NCBI GenBank assembly: GCA_020850595.1
Contig: JADZEK010000062.1
Location: forward strand, 32,943 to 96,942
DNA: 64,000 nucleotides
From: Anaerolineales bacterium
GTDB lineage: Bacteria > Chloroflexota > Anaerolineae > Anaerolineales > UBA6663
Direction: 5' to 3'
Shown here: one piece after another, positions 32,575-41,925 of the stretch
Layout: each line of letters starts with the position of its first letter
Numbering within the stretch: position 1 is the stretch's first letter
The notes under the pieces: generated by a model
Told to the model about the DNA's origin: nothing
What the model saw: only the letters and a program-made list of their open reading frames with translations
The model's database searches: none
Made by a program: the position numbers and the translations under genes

Positions 32575-33708
32575 TTACAGACGCTTGCGCGTCGTCTCCG
32601 CTTCTTGTTCGGCGCGGGCCTTGTCGGCCGGGTCGGCGGCCAGCCGGGCGGCGGCCTGAAAGTCGCTCAGGGCTTCGGCATTGCGGCCCAGCGAGCGCCG
32701 CACGATGCCACGCCAATGATACAGTTGGTGGGCGTCGGGGGTCAGACGCAGCGCCTCGGTGAAAGCGGAGATGGCCTCTTCGCGCCGCCCAGCCTGCATA
32801 TGATTGAACGCCAGTTGGCTGGTGAGGGACGCGCGCGCCTGCGGCGTGAGGTCGGGCGCGGCCAGCGCGGCCTGGGCGGCCTTGTCGGCGGCGACCGGGT
32901 TGCGCTGCTGCGCGGCCAGCCGCGCCTGCGCCAGCTTGAGCGTGCTGTCGTTGGGGTCAAGGCGCTCGGCCCGACGCACATAGCGGCTGGCCTGGCCTGC
33001 CTCGCCCAACTCGGCGTAGAACAGGGCCAGCCGCGCCAAGGGGGCGGCGGCCAGGGGCTGGCGCTCCACCGCCTCGGCTAATTGCCGATGCTGGGCCGTC
33101 AGAGCGGGGTTGCGGCCCAGGCGATGCTCCACCGCCCAGCGGCTGCGGTCGAGGAAGAACAGGCCCGCCAGCAGCGCGACGTGGAAGACCAGCATGAGTT
33201 CCGCCCACGGCACGATGCGGAAATTGTAAATCGTCACCCAATCGCCGAAGCCGAAGAAGGTGAAGGCCGGGTACCAGAGGAGCGCGTAGAGCAACTGCTG
33301 GCGCGCGAAGCTCTCCAGAATTTCGGCCCAGATGCCGCGCCGCACGACCAGCAGCAGCGGCAGCGGGAGCAGCCCCAGGGCGATGGAGACCAGGTTGCCG
33401 CTGAGGGAGATCCACCAGTCTTGCAGCGGGGTGAAGTTGCCCGCCGGGAGGATGTAGCCCCAGAACACGCGCCACTGGAAGTCCACGACGGTGCCGCCGA
33501 CCGACCAGGTGGCGAGGGCGTGCCCGGCTTCGTGCAGAAACACGCCCAGGGGGATGAGCAGGAAGAACGCCGCCTGGTTCGCCAGCGCGCGGTCGGCGCG
33601 CGTCACGTCGGCGTCCCAAAACGGGCGCCAGTTGCGGATCAGCGTGACGAGCACCGCCAACGCGCGCAGGACGTAGAGGATCGAGATGAAGTCAAAGAGG
33701 GCCGTCAT
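32575..33708 (-). CDS. M50-type membrane metallopeptidase-like protein with TPR tail
   Basis: About 377 aa. HEAGH (the zinc-binding motif of site-2 proteases) lies near residue 59, inside a set of about six helices. The C-terminal half from about 190 is soluble and helical with TPR-like repeats (AISAFTEALRLTPDAHQLYHWRGIVRRSLGR-type units, split here by description). A frame continues up to a GTG at 33732, but that codon directly abuts a TAGAAT -10 element, so the ATG at 33708 is preferred. No second Asp motif is obvious, so activity is uncertain. Confidence 0.75.
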   Translation of the reverse strand: MTALFDFISILYVLRALAVLVTLIRNWRPFWDADVTRADRALANQAAFFLLIPLGVFLHEAGHALATWSVGGTVVDFQWRVFWGYILPAGNFTPLQDWWISLSGNLVSIALGLLPLPLLLVVRRGIWAEILESFARQQLLYALLWYPAFTFFGFGDWVTIYNFRIVPWAELMLVFHVALLAGLFFLDRSRWAVEHRLGRNPALTAQHRQLAEAVERQPLAAAPLARLALFYAELGEAGQASRYVRRAERLDPNDSTLKLAQARLAAQQRNPVAADKAAQAALAAPDLTPQARASLTSQLAFNHMQAGRREEAISAFTEALRLTPDAHQLYHWRGIVRRSLGRNAEALSDFQAAARLAADPADKARAEQEAETTRKRL

Positions 33709-33732
33709 GGGTGTCTGCGCCGCCTGGCTCAC

Positions 33733-33763
33733 ATTCTAACGCAAGCGGGGCGGATTAAAGCAA
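33733..33763 (-). promoter_or_regulatory. Weak promoter before the M50/TPR gene
   Basis: Minus strand: -10 TAGAAT (33733-33738) with a poor -35 TTGCTT (33758-33763) at 19 bases. It places transcription start inside the longer annotated frame. Confidence 0.35.
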
Positions 33764-33812
33764 ACAGGGCGCCGGGGCCAGCCGGAGAAACCAGCCGGAC
33801 GCCAGCGCCCTG
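33757..33812 (-). terminator. Terminator after proS
   Basis: Minus strand: outer stem CAGGGCGC / GCGCCCTG extended by a G-U and two G-C pairs around a long loop, followed by TTTGCTTT. It lies 24-79 bp past the proS stop. Confidence 0.55.
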
Positions 33813-33835
33813 CGCACGGCAACGAACAACCCGGC

Positions 33836-35626
33836 CTAAGCCTTGGCCTCGGGGTAGGGCATGGTCACCACGCGCGCGTTGATCTCCGCGAACAGCTCGA
33901 CGATGACCGCCTGGGCGCGGGCCACGGCTTGCGCCACCGGCACCAGCGCCTTGTCGGGCTGGTCGCGGCGCTTGAACTCCACGCCGCCTTCCTTGAGCGC
34001 CCGCTCGCCCACTGTCAGGCGCAGCGGCAGGCCGATCAGGTCGGCGTCCTTGAATTTCACGCCGGCGCGCTCGTCGCGGTCGTCGTAGAGCACCTCCACG
34101 CCCGCCGCTTGCAGGTCGGCGTAAAGCTGGTCGGCCACGGGGGCGACCGTGCCGGCCTTGTCGGGCACGACGACCAGATGCACCTGGTAGGGGGCCACGC
34201 TGATGGGCCAGATCAGGCCGTCGGCGTCGTTGTGGGCCTCGGCCACGCAGGCCAGCAGACGCCCGCTGCCGATGCCGTAGGAGCCCATGATGACGGGGTG
34301 CGGCTGGCCCGCGCGGTCGAGGAAGTTCGCGCCCAGGGCGGCGGTGTAGCGCGTGCCCAGCTTGAAGATGTTGCCGACTTCCACGCCGCGCGACACGCGC
34401 AGGGGCGACCCGCAGTTGGGGCAGCCGTCGCCTTCGCCCGCGGCGGCGATGTCGGCCACCAGGTTGGCGGTGAAGTCGCGGCCATAGTTCAGGTTGCGCA
34501 GGTGGTAACCGGCCTCGTTCGCGCCGCCGACGAGGTTGGGCGAGGTGGTGACCGCCTCGTCCGCCACGACCCACACGTCTTTCAGGCCAACGGGCGAGGC
34601 ATAGCCCGGCACCGCGCCGACCGCCGTGATCTCGTCTTCGCGGGCGGGGCGCAGCTCGGTGGCGTGCAGGGCGTTGGCGAGCTTGGTCTCGTTGAGTTCC
34701 ATGTCGCCGCGCACCAGCGCGAACACGAAGTGGTTGACGGCTTTCAGGTCAGCGCCCTGCCCGGCGTTGACCGTGGCGACCAGGAAGACAGCCTTGGCGG
34801 TGCGCGCGGTGGGCACGCCCAAGAGGTCGGCCAGGGCCTGAATGGTGGGCGCGTTGGGCGTAGCCACTTTTTCGGCGGGCAACGCGGCCTCGGGCGCGGC
34901 GGCGGGCTTGCGGAAGTGCGCGATCTGCCGGTTGGCCGCGTAGCCGCACTGGTCGCACAGCAGCAGCGTGTCCTCGCCGATGGGGGTGAGGAACATGTAC
35001 TCGTGGGCCAGGCTGCCGCCCATCATGCCGACGTCGGAGCCGACGGCGATGGCGGGCAGGCCGCAGCGGTTGAAGATGTTGAAGTAAGCCTGGTAGTGGG
35101 CGCGATACTGCTGGTCTAGCCCGGCTTCGTCGGCGTCGAGGCTGTAGCTGTCGAGCATGGTGAACTCGCGCACGCGGATGAGGCCGGCGCGCGGGCGGGG
35201 ATCGTCGCGCCACTTGGTCTGGATGTGGTAGACCAGCATGGGCAACTGGCGGTAGGACTGCACTTCCTTGCGCGTCAGGTCGGCGACGACTTCTTCGTGG
35301 GTCATGGCCAGCACCATGTCGCGGCCGTTCTTGTCGAGGAAGCGCCCCATCTCCGCGCCAATGGCGTACCAGCGGCCGGTTTCTTTCCAGTTGTCGGCCG
35401 GCTGCACCACGGGCATGGTCACCTCTTGACCGCCGATGGCGTTGATCTCCGCGCGCATGATGTTTTCGATCTTGGTCAGCGAGCGCTTGGCGAACGGCAG
35501 GTAGCTGAAGATGCCCGCCCCCAACTGACGGATGAAGCCGGCCCGCACCAGCAGCCGGTGGCTGACGATCTCGGCGTCGCCGGGGGCGTCGCGCAGAGTT
35601 TGGCCGAACAGGGACGACATGCGCAT
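33836..35626 (-). CDS. proS: Prolyl-tRNA synthetase, bacterial type
   Basis: 596 aa. Class II motifs: motif 1 region RAGFIRQLGAGIFSYLP, motif 2 with RPRAGLIRVREFTMLDSYSLD, motif 3 GIGSGRLLACVAEAH. An editing insertion of about 150 residues (about 230-390) separates motifs 2 and 3, as in the long bacterial form. The C-terminal anticodon-binding domain follows. Two ATGs, at 35626 and two codons on, could be used. Confidence 0.95.
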   Translation of the reverse strand: MRMSSLFGQTLRDAPGDAEIVSHRLLVRAGFIRQLGAGIFSYLPFAKRSLTKIENIMRAEINAIGGQEVTMPVVQPADNWKETGRWYAIGAEMGRFLDKNGRDMVLAMTHEEVVADLTRKEVQSYRQLPMLVYHIQTKWRDDPRPRAGLIRVREFTMLDSYSLDADEAGLDQQYRAHYQAYFNIFNRCGLPAIAVGSDVGMMGGSLAHEYMFLTPIGEDTLLLCDQCGYAANRQIAHFRKPAAAPEAALPAEKVATPNAPTIQALADLLGVPTARTAKAVFLVATVNAGQGADLKAVNHFVFALVRGDMELNETKLANALHATELRPAREDEITAVGAVPGYASPVGLKDVWVVADEAVTTSPNLVGGANEAGYHLRNLNYGRDFTANLVADIAAAGEGDGCPNCGSPLRVSRGVEVGNIFKLGTRYTAALGANFLDRAGQPHPVIMGSYGIGSGRLLACVAEAHNDADGLIWPISVAPYQVHLVVVPDKAGTVAPVADQLYADLQAAGVEVLYDDRDERAGVKFKDADLIGLPLRLTVGERALKEGGVEFKRRDQPDKALVPVAQAVARAQAVIVELFAEINARVVTMPYPEAKA

Positions 35627-35670
35627 GAGAAGTGGTCCTGACTACATGTGGGTCTGGGGAGGGGCCTAAA

Positions 35671-35707
35671 GGGACTCAGGGGACGCGTGGGAAATACCCC
35701 GAGTCCC
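35671..35707 (-). terminator. Hairpin between the nucleoside transporter operon and proS
   Basis: Minus strand: GGGACTCGGGG pairs with CCCC-T-GAGTCCC (11 pairs, one bulge), then TTTAGG. It could end the transporter transcript or be a proS leader structure. It lacks T-box features. Confidence 0.5.
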
Positions 35708-35759
35708 TTCAGTCGCCCAAGTCTCTCGAACGGCTGACGACTTAGGGCTTAAGTTTACA

Positions 35760-36758
35760 CTAGTTCCCGCGCTCTCCGCGAATATACGGGTAGCCGAGGG
35801 CGGCCGGGGCGCCGAGGCGCTTGCGCAGCGCGTCGCGCGAGCCGATGACTAAGACAAGGATGGTGAAGGCATACGGCAGCATGGCGAGGAAAAAGCCCAG
35901 GTAGGAGTTGAGAAAGAAGGGGTTGCTGACGCCCAAGATCGTGGCGGGGCCTTGGATGTCGTAGATCAGCCGGCGCAGCGTGCCGAAAGCGTAGGCGCCG
36001 AAGGCCGCGCGCCAGGGGTCCCACTGGGCGAAGATCACCAGGCCCACGGCGATCCAGCCCTGGCCGGAGGTGGTCAGGTCGCTGAACCAGCCCGGCGAGG
36101 CTACCAGGCTGATCGTGCCGCCGGCCAGCCCGGCCAACATGCCGCCGACCACCACGTACAGGTAGCGCAGGCGGTAGACGTTGATGCCCATGGAGTCGGC
36201 CGCGGTGGGGTTATCGCCCACGGCGCGCAGGTGCAGCCCGGGCCGGGTGCGGTTGATGTAGTACCAGGCCAGCGGCACTAACAGGTAGCCCAGGTAGGTC
36301 ATGATGCTATGGTTGCTGAAGAACACCGGTCCGATCACGGGGATCAGGCTCAACAGCGGGATCGAGAGGCGCTCCCACGGGGCAAAGCCGCCGGCCATGG
36401 CGCTGCGCAGGGCCTCGGTGCCGGCCGCGCTCAGGCCCTCGCCGAACACCAGGCTCAGCCCCGTGCCCAAAAAGGTCAACGCCAGGCCGCTGACCACCTG
36501 GTCGGCCTGAAAGTGGATGGTGACGACGCCGTGCAGCAGGGCCAGCAGGCCGGCGGCGACCATCGCCATCAGCAGCCCAACCCAGCCGTTGCCGGTGGTG
36601 ATGGTCGCGCTGAAGGCCGCCATGGCGCCGATGAGCATCATGCCTTCGACGCCCAGGTTGAGCACCCCGGCGCGCTCTGAGAAGATCTCGCCGAGGGTGG
36701 CGAACAGCAGCACCGTGCCGCTGGCGACGCCCGCCTGGAGGATGATGATGAGGTCCAC
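35760..36758 (-). CDS. BMP-family nucleoside ABC transporter permease
   Basis: 332 aa, about eight to ten helices. The start GTVLLFATLGEIFSERAGVLNLGVEGMML is diagnostic for branched-chain/BMP-type permeases, as is GDNPTAADSMGINVYRLRYLYV. Pairs with the permease encoded 12 bp upstream. Similar to the NupC/PnrE group that imports purine nucleosides. Confidence 0.9.
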   Translation of the reverse strand: MDLIIILQAGVASGTVLLFATLGEIFSERAGVLNLGVEGMMLIGAMAAFSATITTGNGWVGLLMAMVAAGLLALLHGVVTIHFQADQVVSGLALTFLGTGLSLVFGEGLSAAGTEALRSAMAGGFAPWERLSIPLLSLIPVIGPVFFSNHSIMTYLGYLLVPLAWYYINRTRPGLHLRAVGDNPTAADSMGINVYRLRYLYVVVGGMLAGLAGGTISLVASPGWFSDLTTSGQGWIAVGLVIFAQWDPWRAAFGAYAFGTLRRLIYDIQGPATILGVSNPFFLNSYLGFFLAMLPYAFTILVLVIGSRDALRKRLGAPAALGYPYIRGERGN

Positions 36759-36770
36759 GCCGTCTCTCGC

Positions 36771-37910
36771 TTAGGCCGGGCGCGCGCCGGCTGCTTCGAC
36801 CCGCACCAGCCGGATTTGGTAGCGCAGCAACACTTCGCTGGCGATGAGCAGGAACAAGATGATGCCCTGGATCAGGCGCGGCACGCCGCTGGGCTGAATC
36901 TCGCGCCCGGCCAAGATCAGCGCGCCGAACAAGACCGCCACCGGGATGACCACAATCGGGTTGAGCTTAGCCAGCCAGGCCACGATGACGCCGGTGAAAC
37001 CGTAGCCCGCGCCCAGGCCGGTCTGGAGGCGGTGCAGTGTGCCGGAAATTTCTGACATACCGGCCAGCCCGGCCAGCGCTCCGGAAAGCATCATGACCAG
37101 CACCGTGTTGCGCGTGATGTTGATGCCGGCGTACTCGGCGGCGCGGGCGTTGTCGCCGATCAAGCGGATTTCGTAGCCCCACAGGCTGCGGTAGAGGATG
37201 AACCAGACGATGACGGCCGCCGCCACGGCCAGCAGCAGGCCGAGGTGCGTGGTCAGGCCGCGCAGCACGGGCCAGGCCTTGGCATAGTCGGCCAGGCGGG
37301 GCAGCCAGGCGGTCTTGGGGAAGGGCGCGCTCTGCTGGAACCCGCCTTCGCTCCACACGGCGAAGACGAAGTAATTGACCAGCTCAATGGCGATGTAGTT
37401 CAGCATCAGCGTGGTGATGATCTCGTTGACCCGCAGACGAGCCTTGAGCAGGCCGGGGATCGCGCCCCACAGCGCGCCGAACAACATGCCGAAGAAGATC
37501 ATCAGCGGGATTTGGATCCAGCCCGAGGTTTCGGCGGGGAGCAGGGGCGTGAGCACGACCACAGCGGCACCCAGCGCGCCCATGACATATTGGCCCTCGG
37601 CGCCGATGTTCCAGAGCTTCATCTGGAAAGCAACGGTGCAGGCCAGCCCGGTCAGGATGAGCGGCGTGGCTTTGACCAGCGTATCGGAGAAGACCCCGAG
37701 GTCGCCGAAGGAGGCCTTGGCGATGTGGGTGTAGGCTTCCAGCCAGTTGCCGCCGACCAGTTCCAGGATGACGGCGCCAAGGATCAGGGCGAGCACGATG
37801 GCGCCCACCGACACCACGGGCGAGAGCCAGCGCGGCACGTGCAGGCGGCGCTCGACCTGGAGGCGGTAGGGGAAGCGCCAGCGGGCAGGGGTGGTGGAAG
37901 TCGCGGCCAC
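36771..37910 (-). CDS. BMP-family nucleoside ABC transporter permease
   Basis: 379 aa. The PLILTGLACTVAFQMKLWNIGAEGQYVMG segment and the EIRLIGDNARAAEYAGINITRN loop identify the second permease of the BMP-type importer. An N-terminal cytoplasmic segment of about 25 residues precedes the first helix. Lies between the ATPase and the other permease. Confidence 0.9.
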   Translation of the reverse strand: MAATSTTPARWRFPYRLQVERRLHVPRWLSPVVSVGAIVLALILGAVILELVGGNWLEAYTHIAKASFGDLGVFSDTLVKATPLILTGLACTVAFQMKLWNIGAEGQYVMGALGAAVVVLTPLLPAETSGWIQIPLMIFFGMLFGALWGAIPGLLKARLRVNEIITTLMLNYIAIELVNYFVFAVWSEGGFQQSAPFPKTAWLPRLADYAKAWPVLRGLTTHLGLLLAVAAAVIVWFILYRSLWGYEIRLIGDNARAAEYAGINITRNTVLVMMLSGALAGLAGMSEISGTLHRLQTGLGAGYGFTGVIVAWLAKLNPIVVIPVAVLFGALILAGREIQPSGVPRLIQGIILFLLIASEVLLRYQIRLVRVEAAGARPA

Positions 37911-37923
37911 TCGGGTCTCCTCG

Positions 37924-39468
37924 TCAGGCGGCGGGCGGCGGGGCAGCCGGGGCTGGGGCGCGGCCGCCGCCCGTCATCAGCAGGCCGATGGCGTCGGTGT
38001 CGTGCTCGGTCATCTCGCCGGCCACTTCGCCTTCGTAGATCACGGCGATGCGGTCGCTCAGGGCGAAGATCTCTTCCAGCTCTTCGGAGATGAGCAGGAT
38101 GGCCGCGCCCGCTTCGCGCTGGGCCAGCAGCAGGCGCTGCACGCCTTCAATCGCGCCGACGTCTAGGCCGCGCGTGGGCTGCACGGCGATCAGCAGCTTC
38201 GGCCCGGCCGACAGTTCGCGCGCCAGGATGACGCGCTGCAGGTTGCCGCCGGAGAGGGTGCGGGCCTGGGTGGCGACCGTCGGGGCCAATATCTGGTACT
38301 CAGCCTTTAGCGCTTCGGCCTGTTTGCGGGCGGCCGCGCCGTTGAGCGACCAGCCCTGCGCCAGCGGCGCGGCGCGATAGCGCTTCATGATGACGTTGTC
38401 GGTGATGCTCAGGTTGGGCGCGGAGCCGACGTGCGTGCGGTCTTCGGGCACGTGCGACACGCCCTGGGCGATGACGCTGCGCACCGAGGCGCGGGTGACA
38501 TCGGCGGCGTGAACCAGCACGCGGCCGCTCGTGGCGCGGCGCAGACCAGTGATGACTTCGGCCAGCTCCGATTGACCGTTGCCGGCCACGCCGGCGATGC
38601 CCACGATCTCGCCGGCGCGCACCTGGAGCGTGAAATTGCGCAGCGCGAGCTGGCCCTTGTTGTTTACGGCGCTGACCTTATCCAGCTCCAGTACCACCTC
38701 GCCCGGCGGCTGCTCGCGCTTGTGCAGGTCGAAGAGCACGGTGCGGCCGACCATCAGGCGGGCCAGTTCGGGAATGGTCGTCTGGGCAGCGGGCAGGCCG
38801 GCGGCGGTGACGCGGCCCTGGCGCAGCACGGTGACGCGGTCGGCCACGGCCATGACTTCATTGAGCTTGTGGCTGATGAAGACGATGGACTTGCCCTCAG
38901 CGACCATGGCGCGCAGGGTGGTGAACAGGCCCTCGATTTCCTGCGGGGCCAGCACGGCGGTCGGCTCATCCATAATGAGCACCTGCACGCCGCGATAGAG
39001 CATTTTGAGGATTTCAACCCGCTGCTGTTCGCCGACCGAGAGCTGCCAGATTTTGGCCTGCGGCGCAACGGTCAGGCCGAAGCGCTGGGCCAACTGGGCG
39101 ACGCGGCGGTCATACTCAGCCAGGCGCATGAAGAAGCGCGGCTCGTCCAGCCCCAAGAGGATGTTTTCGGTAACGGATTGCGACTGCACCAGCATGAAGT
39201 GCTGGTGAATCATGCCCAGGCCGTGGGCGATGGCGTCACGGGGGGAGTTGAAAGAAACGGGCCGGCCGCGCACCAAAATGGAACCGGCCTCGGGCTTATA
39301 CAGGCCCGAGAGCACGCTCATGAGCGTGCTTTTGCCGGCCCCGTTCTCGCCCAGCAAGGCGTGGATTTCACCGGCGCGCAGGTCGAAATCCACATGGTCA
39401 TTGGCCAGCACGCCAGGAAAGCGCTTGACGATGCCGCGCATGGCGACGGCAAGGGGAGCTTCGCTCAT
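37924..39468 (-). CDS. BMP-family nucleoside ABC transporter ATPase, two-domain
   Basis: 514 aa with two nucleotide-binding domains. The first has GENGAGKST, LSVGEQQRVEI and LIMDEPTAVLAP. The second has a degenerate Walker A, GVAGNGQSEL, with LSGGNLQRVILARELS and QPTRGLD, as usual for this family. The frame also has an ATG three codons earlier (39477); the 39468 start matches family alignments better. A strong hairpin lies between this gene and the binding-protein gene. Confidence 0.92.
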   Translation of the reverse strand: MSEAPLAVAMRGIVKRFPGVLANDHVDFDLRAGEIHALLGENGAGKSTLMSVLSGLYKPEAGSILVRGRPVSFNSPRDAIAHGLGMIHQHFMLVQSQSVTENILLGLDEPRFFMRLAEYDRRVAQLAQRFGLTVAPQAKIWQLSVGEQQRVEILKMLYRGVQVLIMDEPTAVLAPQEIEGLFTTLRAMVAEGKSIVFISHKLNEVMAVADRVTVLRQGRVTAAGLPAAQTTIPELARLMVGRTVLFDLHKREQPPGEVVLELDKVSAVNNKGQLALRNFTLQVRAGEIVGIAGVAGNGQSELAEVITGLRRATSGRVLVHAADVTRASVRSVIAQGVSHVPEDRTHVGSAPNLSITDNVIMKRYRAAPLAQGWSLNGAAARKQAEALKAEYQILAPTVATQARTLSGGNLQRVILARELSAGPKLLIAVQPTRGLDVGAIEGVQRLLLAQREAGAAILLISEELEEIFALSDRIAVIYEGEVAGEMTEHDTDAIGLLMTGGGRAPAPAAPPPAA

Positions 39469-39508
39469 AGGCCTCATGGCCCGGCCGCGTGGCCCGGCCT
39501 CCGGGTTC

Positions 39509-39541
39509 CGCCCGCGCGCCGGCGGGAGCGGCGCGCGGGCG
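39509..39541 (-). terminator. Strong hairpin after the BMP binding-protein gene
   Basis: Twelve-base perfect stem (cgcccgcgcgcc / ggcgcgcgggcg), nine-base loop, no T-run, 41 bp past the binding-protein stop. It has the same position and style as the hairpin at 17470-17497 after the other binding protein. Confidence 0.6.
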
Positions 39542-39581
39542 GGGGAGTTAGCGACGAAACAGCGTCGCGGCGGAAACGAAC

Positions 39582-40859
39582 CTAGTTGCTCAGCTCGGGC
39601 AGTTGGGCCGTAATGCCATCAGCCCACCAGTACATGCAGTACTGGCACTCCAGCCCCGGCGCGCCGGGCGGGAACTGATCGAGGTCGGCCTGCACCATCG
39701 TTTCGCCTTCGGGGACGATGGTCTTGCCGGTGTTGTCTACGATGGGGCCGGCAAACACATCGAAGCGGGTAAAGTCGCCCGCCAGGGCGGAGGCGTAGGT
39801 GTCGCGGATGACCTGCAGATCGGCTTCGGGCAGGCTGGCCACGCCCGGCTGGAGGGTCTCACCCTCGCCAAAGCCCGCCAGGCCCAGGCTGCCGCTGTCG
39901 GCATCGAAGTACTGCCAGCCGGCGGTGTAGGCGCCCGCCTGGACGTCCTTGGCGATTTGCAGGTAAACGGGACCCCAGTTCCAATACGGGGTGGTCAGGC
40001 AGCCCGCGGCGGTGCAGTTGCCGTACCAGTCGTAGTTGATGCCGTACTTGCCCTTTTCGGTCGCCACGTCGCCGGCGGCGGGGGTGTCGGCGCCGGTGAA
40101 GACGACCTGCGCGCCCGCGTCGAACAGGGAGGTAGCGCCGTCTTTTTCCTTGACCGGGTCGTGCCAGGTGCTGATCCAGCGGATGTCGAGCGTGCACTCG
40201 GGGCAAGTGCGCTTAACACCGAGCATGATGGCGTTACCCAGCCGCAGTTCTTCGGGGATGGGGAAGGTCGCCATGTAGCCGATCTTGAGGTTGCCATCGG
40301 TCTTGGCGCGCGAGCCGGCGACCATGCCGGCGATGTACTTCATGACTTCCATGGCGCCGAACAGGTTACCGAAGTTCTTGCCGTTGCTCTTGTAGCCGCT
40401 GATGTGGATGAACATCTGATCGGGGAACTCTTCGGCCACGGTCTCCATGGGGTCCATGTAGCCGAAGGAGGTGCCGAAGATCAGATCGAAGCCCTTGCGG
40501 GCCAGGCTGCGGAACACCTGCTCCGAGTCAGCGGTGTCGGGCACGAATTCGATGTACGCCACATGCGCATCGGGCATGTTGTCGGCGATGTACTGCAAAC
40601 CTTCATAGTGCGACTGGCTCCAACCGCCGTCATCGTGCGGGCCAATGAGCACCGCGGCAATGTTAAACTTGCCTTCTTCGATGTCGGGGATTTGAACTTC
40701 GCCGGACGACTCAGCGGTGGGCTGGGGCGCCGTGGTGGCTGCGGGGGCCGAGGTGGCCTGGGGCGCGGCGGTGGGCGTGGCGGCGGGGCCGGTACAGGCG
40801 GCCAGGAACAGGGCGGCGGCGGTTAGCAGGCTAACGCCGCGCAGCAGATGTTTGGACAT
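39582..40859 (-). CDS. BMP-family (PnrA-like) nucleoside-binding lipoprotein
   Basis: 425 aa from the ATG at 40859. Lipoprotein signal ending FLAAC (Cys22), a Pro/Thr/Ala stalk to about 55, then a BMP domain (FNIAAVLIGPHDDGGWSQSHYEG; YIAGMVAGSRAKTDGNLKIGY). PnrA relatives bind purine nucleosides. GGAGGAG precedes the ATG. An in-frame upstream extension to 40934 starts at a GTG and would hide the signal peptide, so it is rejected. Follows carbamate kinase, linking nucleoside import to the deaminases. Confidence 0.92.
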   Translation of the reverse strand: MSKHLLRGVSLLTAAALFLAACTGPAATPTAAPQATSAPAATTAPQPTAESSGEVQIPDIEEGKFNIAAVLIGPHDDGGWSQSHYEGLQYIADNMPDAHVAYIEFVPDTADSEQVFRSLARKGFDLIFGTSFGYMDPMETVAEEFPDQMFIHISGYKSNGKNFGNLFGAMEVMKYIAGMVAGSRAKTDGNLKIGYMATFPIPEELRLGNAIMLGVKRTCPECTLDIRWISTWHDPVKEKDGATSLFDAGAQVVFTGADTPAAGDVATEKGKYGINYDWYGNCTAAGCLTTPYWNWGPVYLQIAKDVQAGAYTAGWQYFDADSGSLGLAGFGEGETLQPGVASLPEADLQVIRDTYASALAGDFTRFDVFAGPIVDNTGKTIVPEGETMVQADLDQFPPGAPGLECQYCMYWWADGITAQLPELSN

Positions 40860-40956
40860 GCTCAGTCTCCTCCTACGGGTCTGATGATGCTGGGTGCCGA
40901 GTGGTGGGGCGGTCGGGAACAGGTAGGCGCGCACCTCCTTTCAGCGGCGGCTTGAC

Positions 40957-41898
40957 TCAGGCCGTCAGCCAGGTTCCGGTCTCACCCGCCAGCGCCCGCC
41001 CCAGGTTTTCGGGGTTGGTGATGAGCGCCTGGCGGCCACCGCGCTCAAGAAAGGAGATCATGGCCTCGATCTTGGGCGCCATGCTGCCTTTGGGGAAGTG
41101 GCCGGCAGCCAGGTACTGCCGGGCTTCGGCCAGGGTGAGACGATCGAGCCAGCGCTGGTCGGGCTTATTGTAATTCAGAGCGACGCGTTCCACAGCGGTA
41201 GAAATGACGAATAAATCAGCCGGCAGGCTGTTGGCCAAGAGGGCCGAGGCGTAGTCCTTGTCAATGACGGCTTCCACGCCCTGCAGGTCGCCGGCGGCAT
41301 CCACCATGACGGGAATGCCGCCGCCGCCCACACCGATGACGACGAACCCTTGCTGGATGAGCGCCAGGATGGCGTCACGCTCGACGATGCGCTGCGGCTT
41401 GGGCGAGGCGACGACCCGCCGCCAGCCGCGCCCGGCGTCTTCCACCACGCTCCAGCCGTCGGTTTGCTGCTTGGCGCGGGCTTCGGCTTCGGACATGAAG
41501 GAGCCAATGGGCTTGCTGGGCCGCTGAAAGGCCGGGTCATTCGGGTCCACTTCGACCTGGGTGACGAGGGTGACGGCCTGGCGGTTTAGCCCGCGGCGCA
41601 GAAACTCGTTGCGCAGCGCCTTCTGAAACATGTAGCCGATGGCGCCCTGCGTATCGGCCCCGCACGAGTCCAGCGGCACTTCGTGCAGCTCGTGGCGCGA
41701 CAGCTCGGAGCGCCGCAGGATGAAGCCGACCTGCGGCCCGTTGCCGTGGGTGATGACCACATTCCACCCGGCGGCGATCATGGCGGCGATGTGGCGCATG
41801 GACTCGACGGCCGCGGCGTACTGGTCGCGCACCTGGCGGTGTTGTTCGTCCTTGATCAGGGCGTTGCCGCCCACGGCTACCACTGCCAGCTTGGTCAT
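40957..41898 (-). CDS. arcC: Carbamate kinase
   Basis: 313 aa amino-acid kinase fold. VVAVGGNALI, VITHGNGPQVGFILRRSE, VIGVGGGGIPV and VIDKDYASALLA are the expected motifs. Makes ATP from carbamoyl phosphate and ADP. YqeA in the E. coli yge cluster is a homologue in the same type of context. Located between a YgeW-like carbamoyltransferase and the nucleoside importer. It is the only carbamate kinase in the window and so may also serve FdrA/AllG/AllH. Confidence 0.94.
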   Translation of the reverse strand: MTKLAVVAVGGNALIKDEQHRQVRDQYAAAVESMRHIAAMIAAGWNVVITHGNGPQVGFILRRSELSRHELHEVPLDSCGADTQGAIGYMFQKALRNEFLRRGLNRQAVTLVTQVEVDPNDPAFQRPSKPIGSFMSEAEARAKQQTDGWSVVEDAGRGWRRVVASPKPQRIVERDAILALIQQGFVVIGVGGGGIPVMVDAAGDLQGVEAVIDKDYASALLANSLPADLFVISTAVERVALNYNKPDQRWLDRLTLAEARQYLAAGHFPKGSMAPKIEAMISFLERGGRQALITNPENLGRALAGETGTWLTA

Positions 41899-41925
41899 CC
41901 GGGTCGCCTCGCGGTTGTCGCCGGC

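Noticed and set aside
35627..35760. T-box leader before proS
   Set aside because: No specifier loop or the conserved T-box sequence; the hairpin is better read as the end of the transporter transcript.
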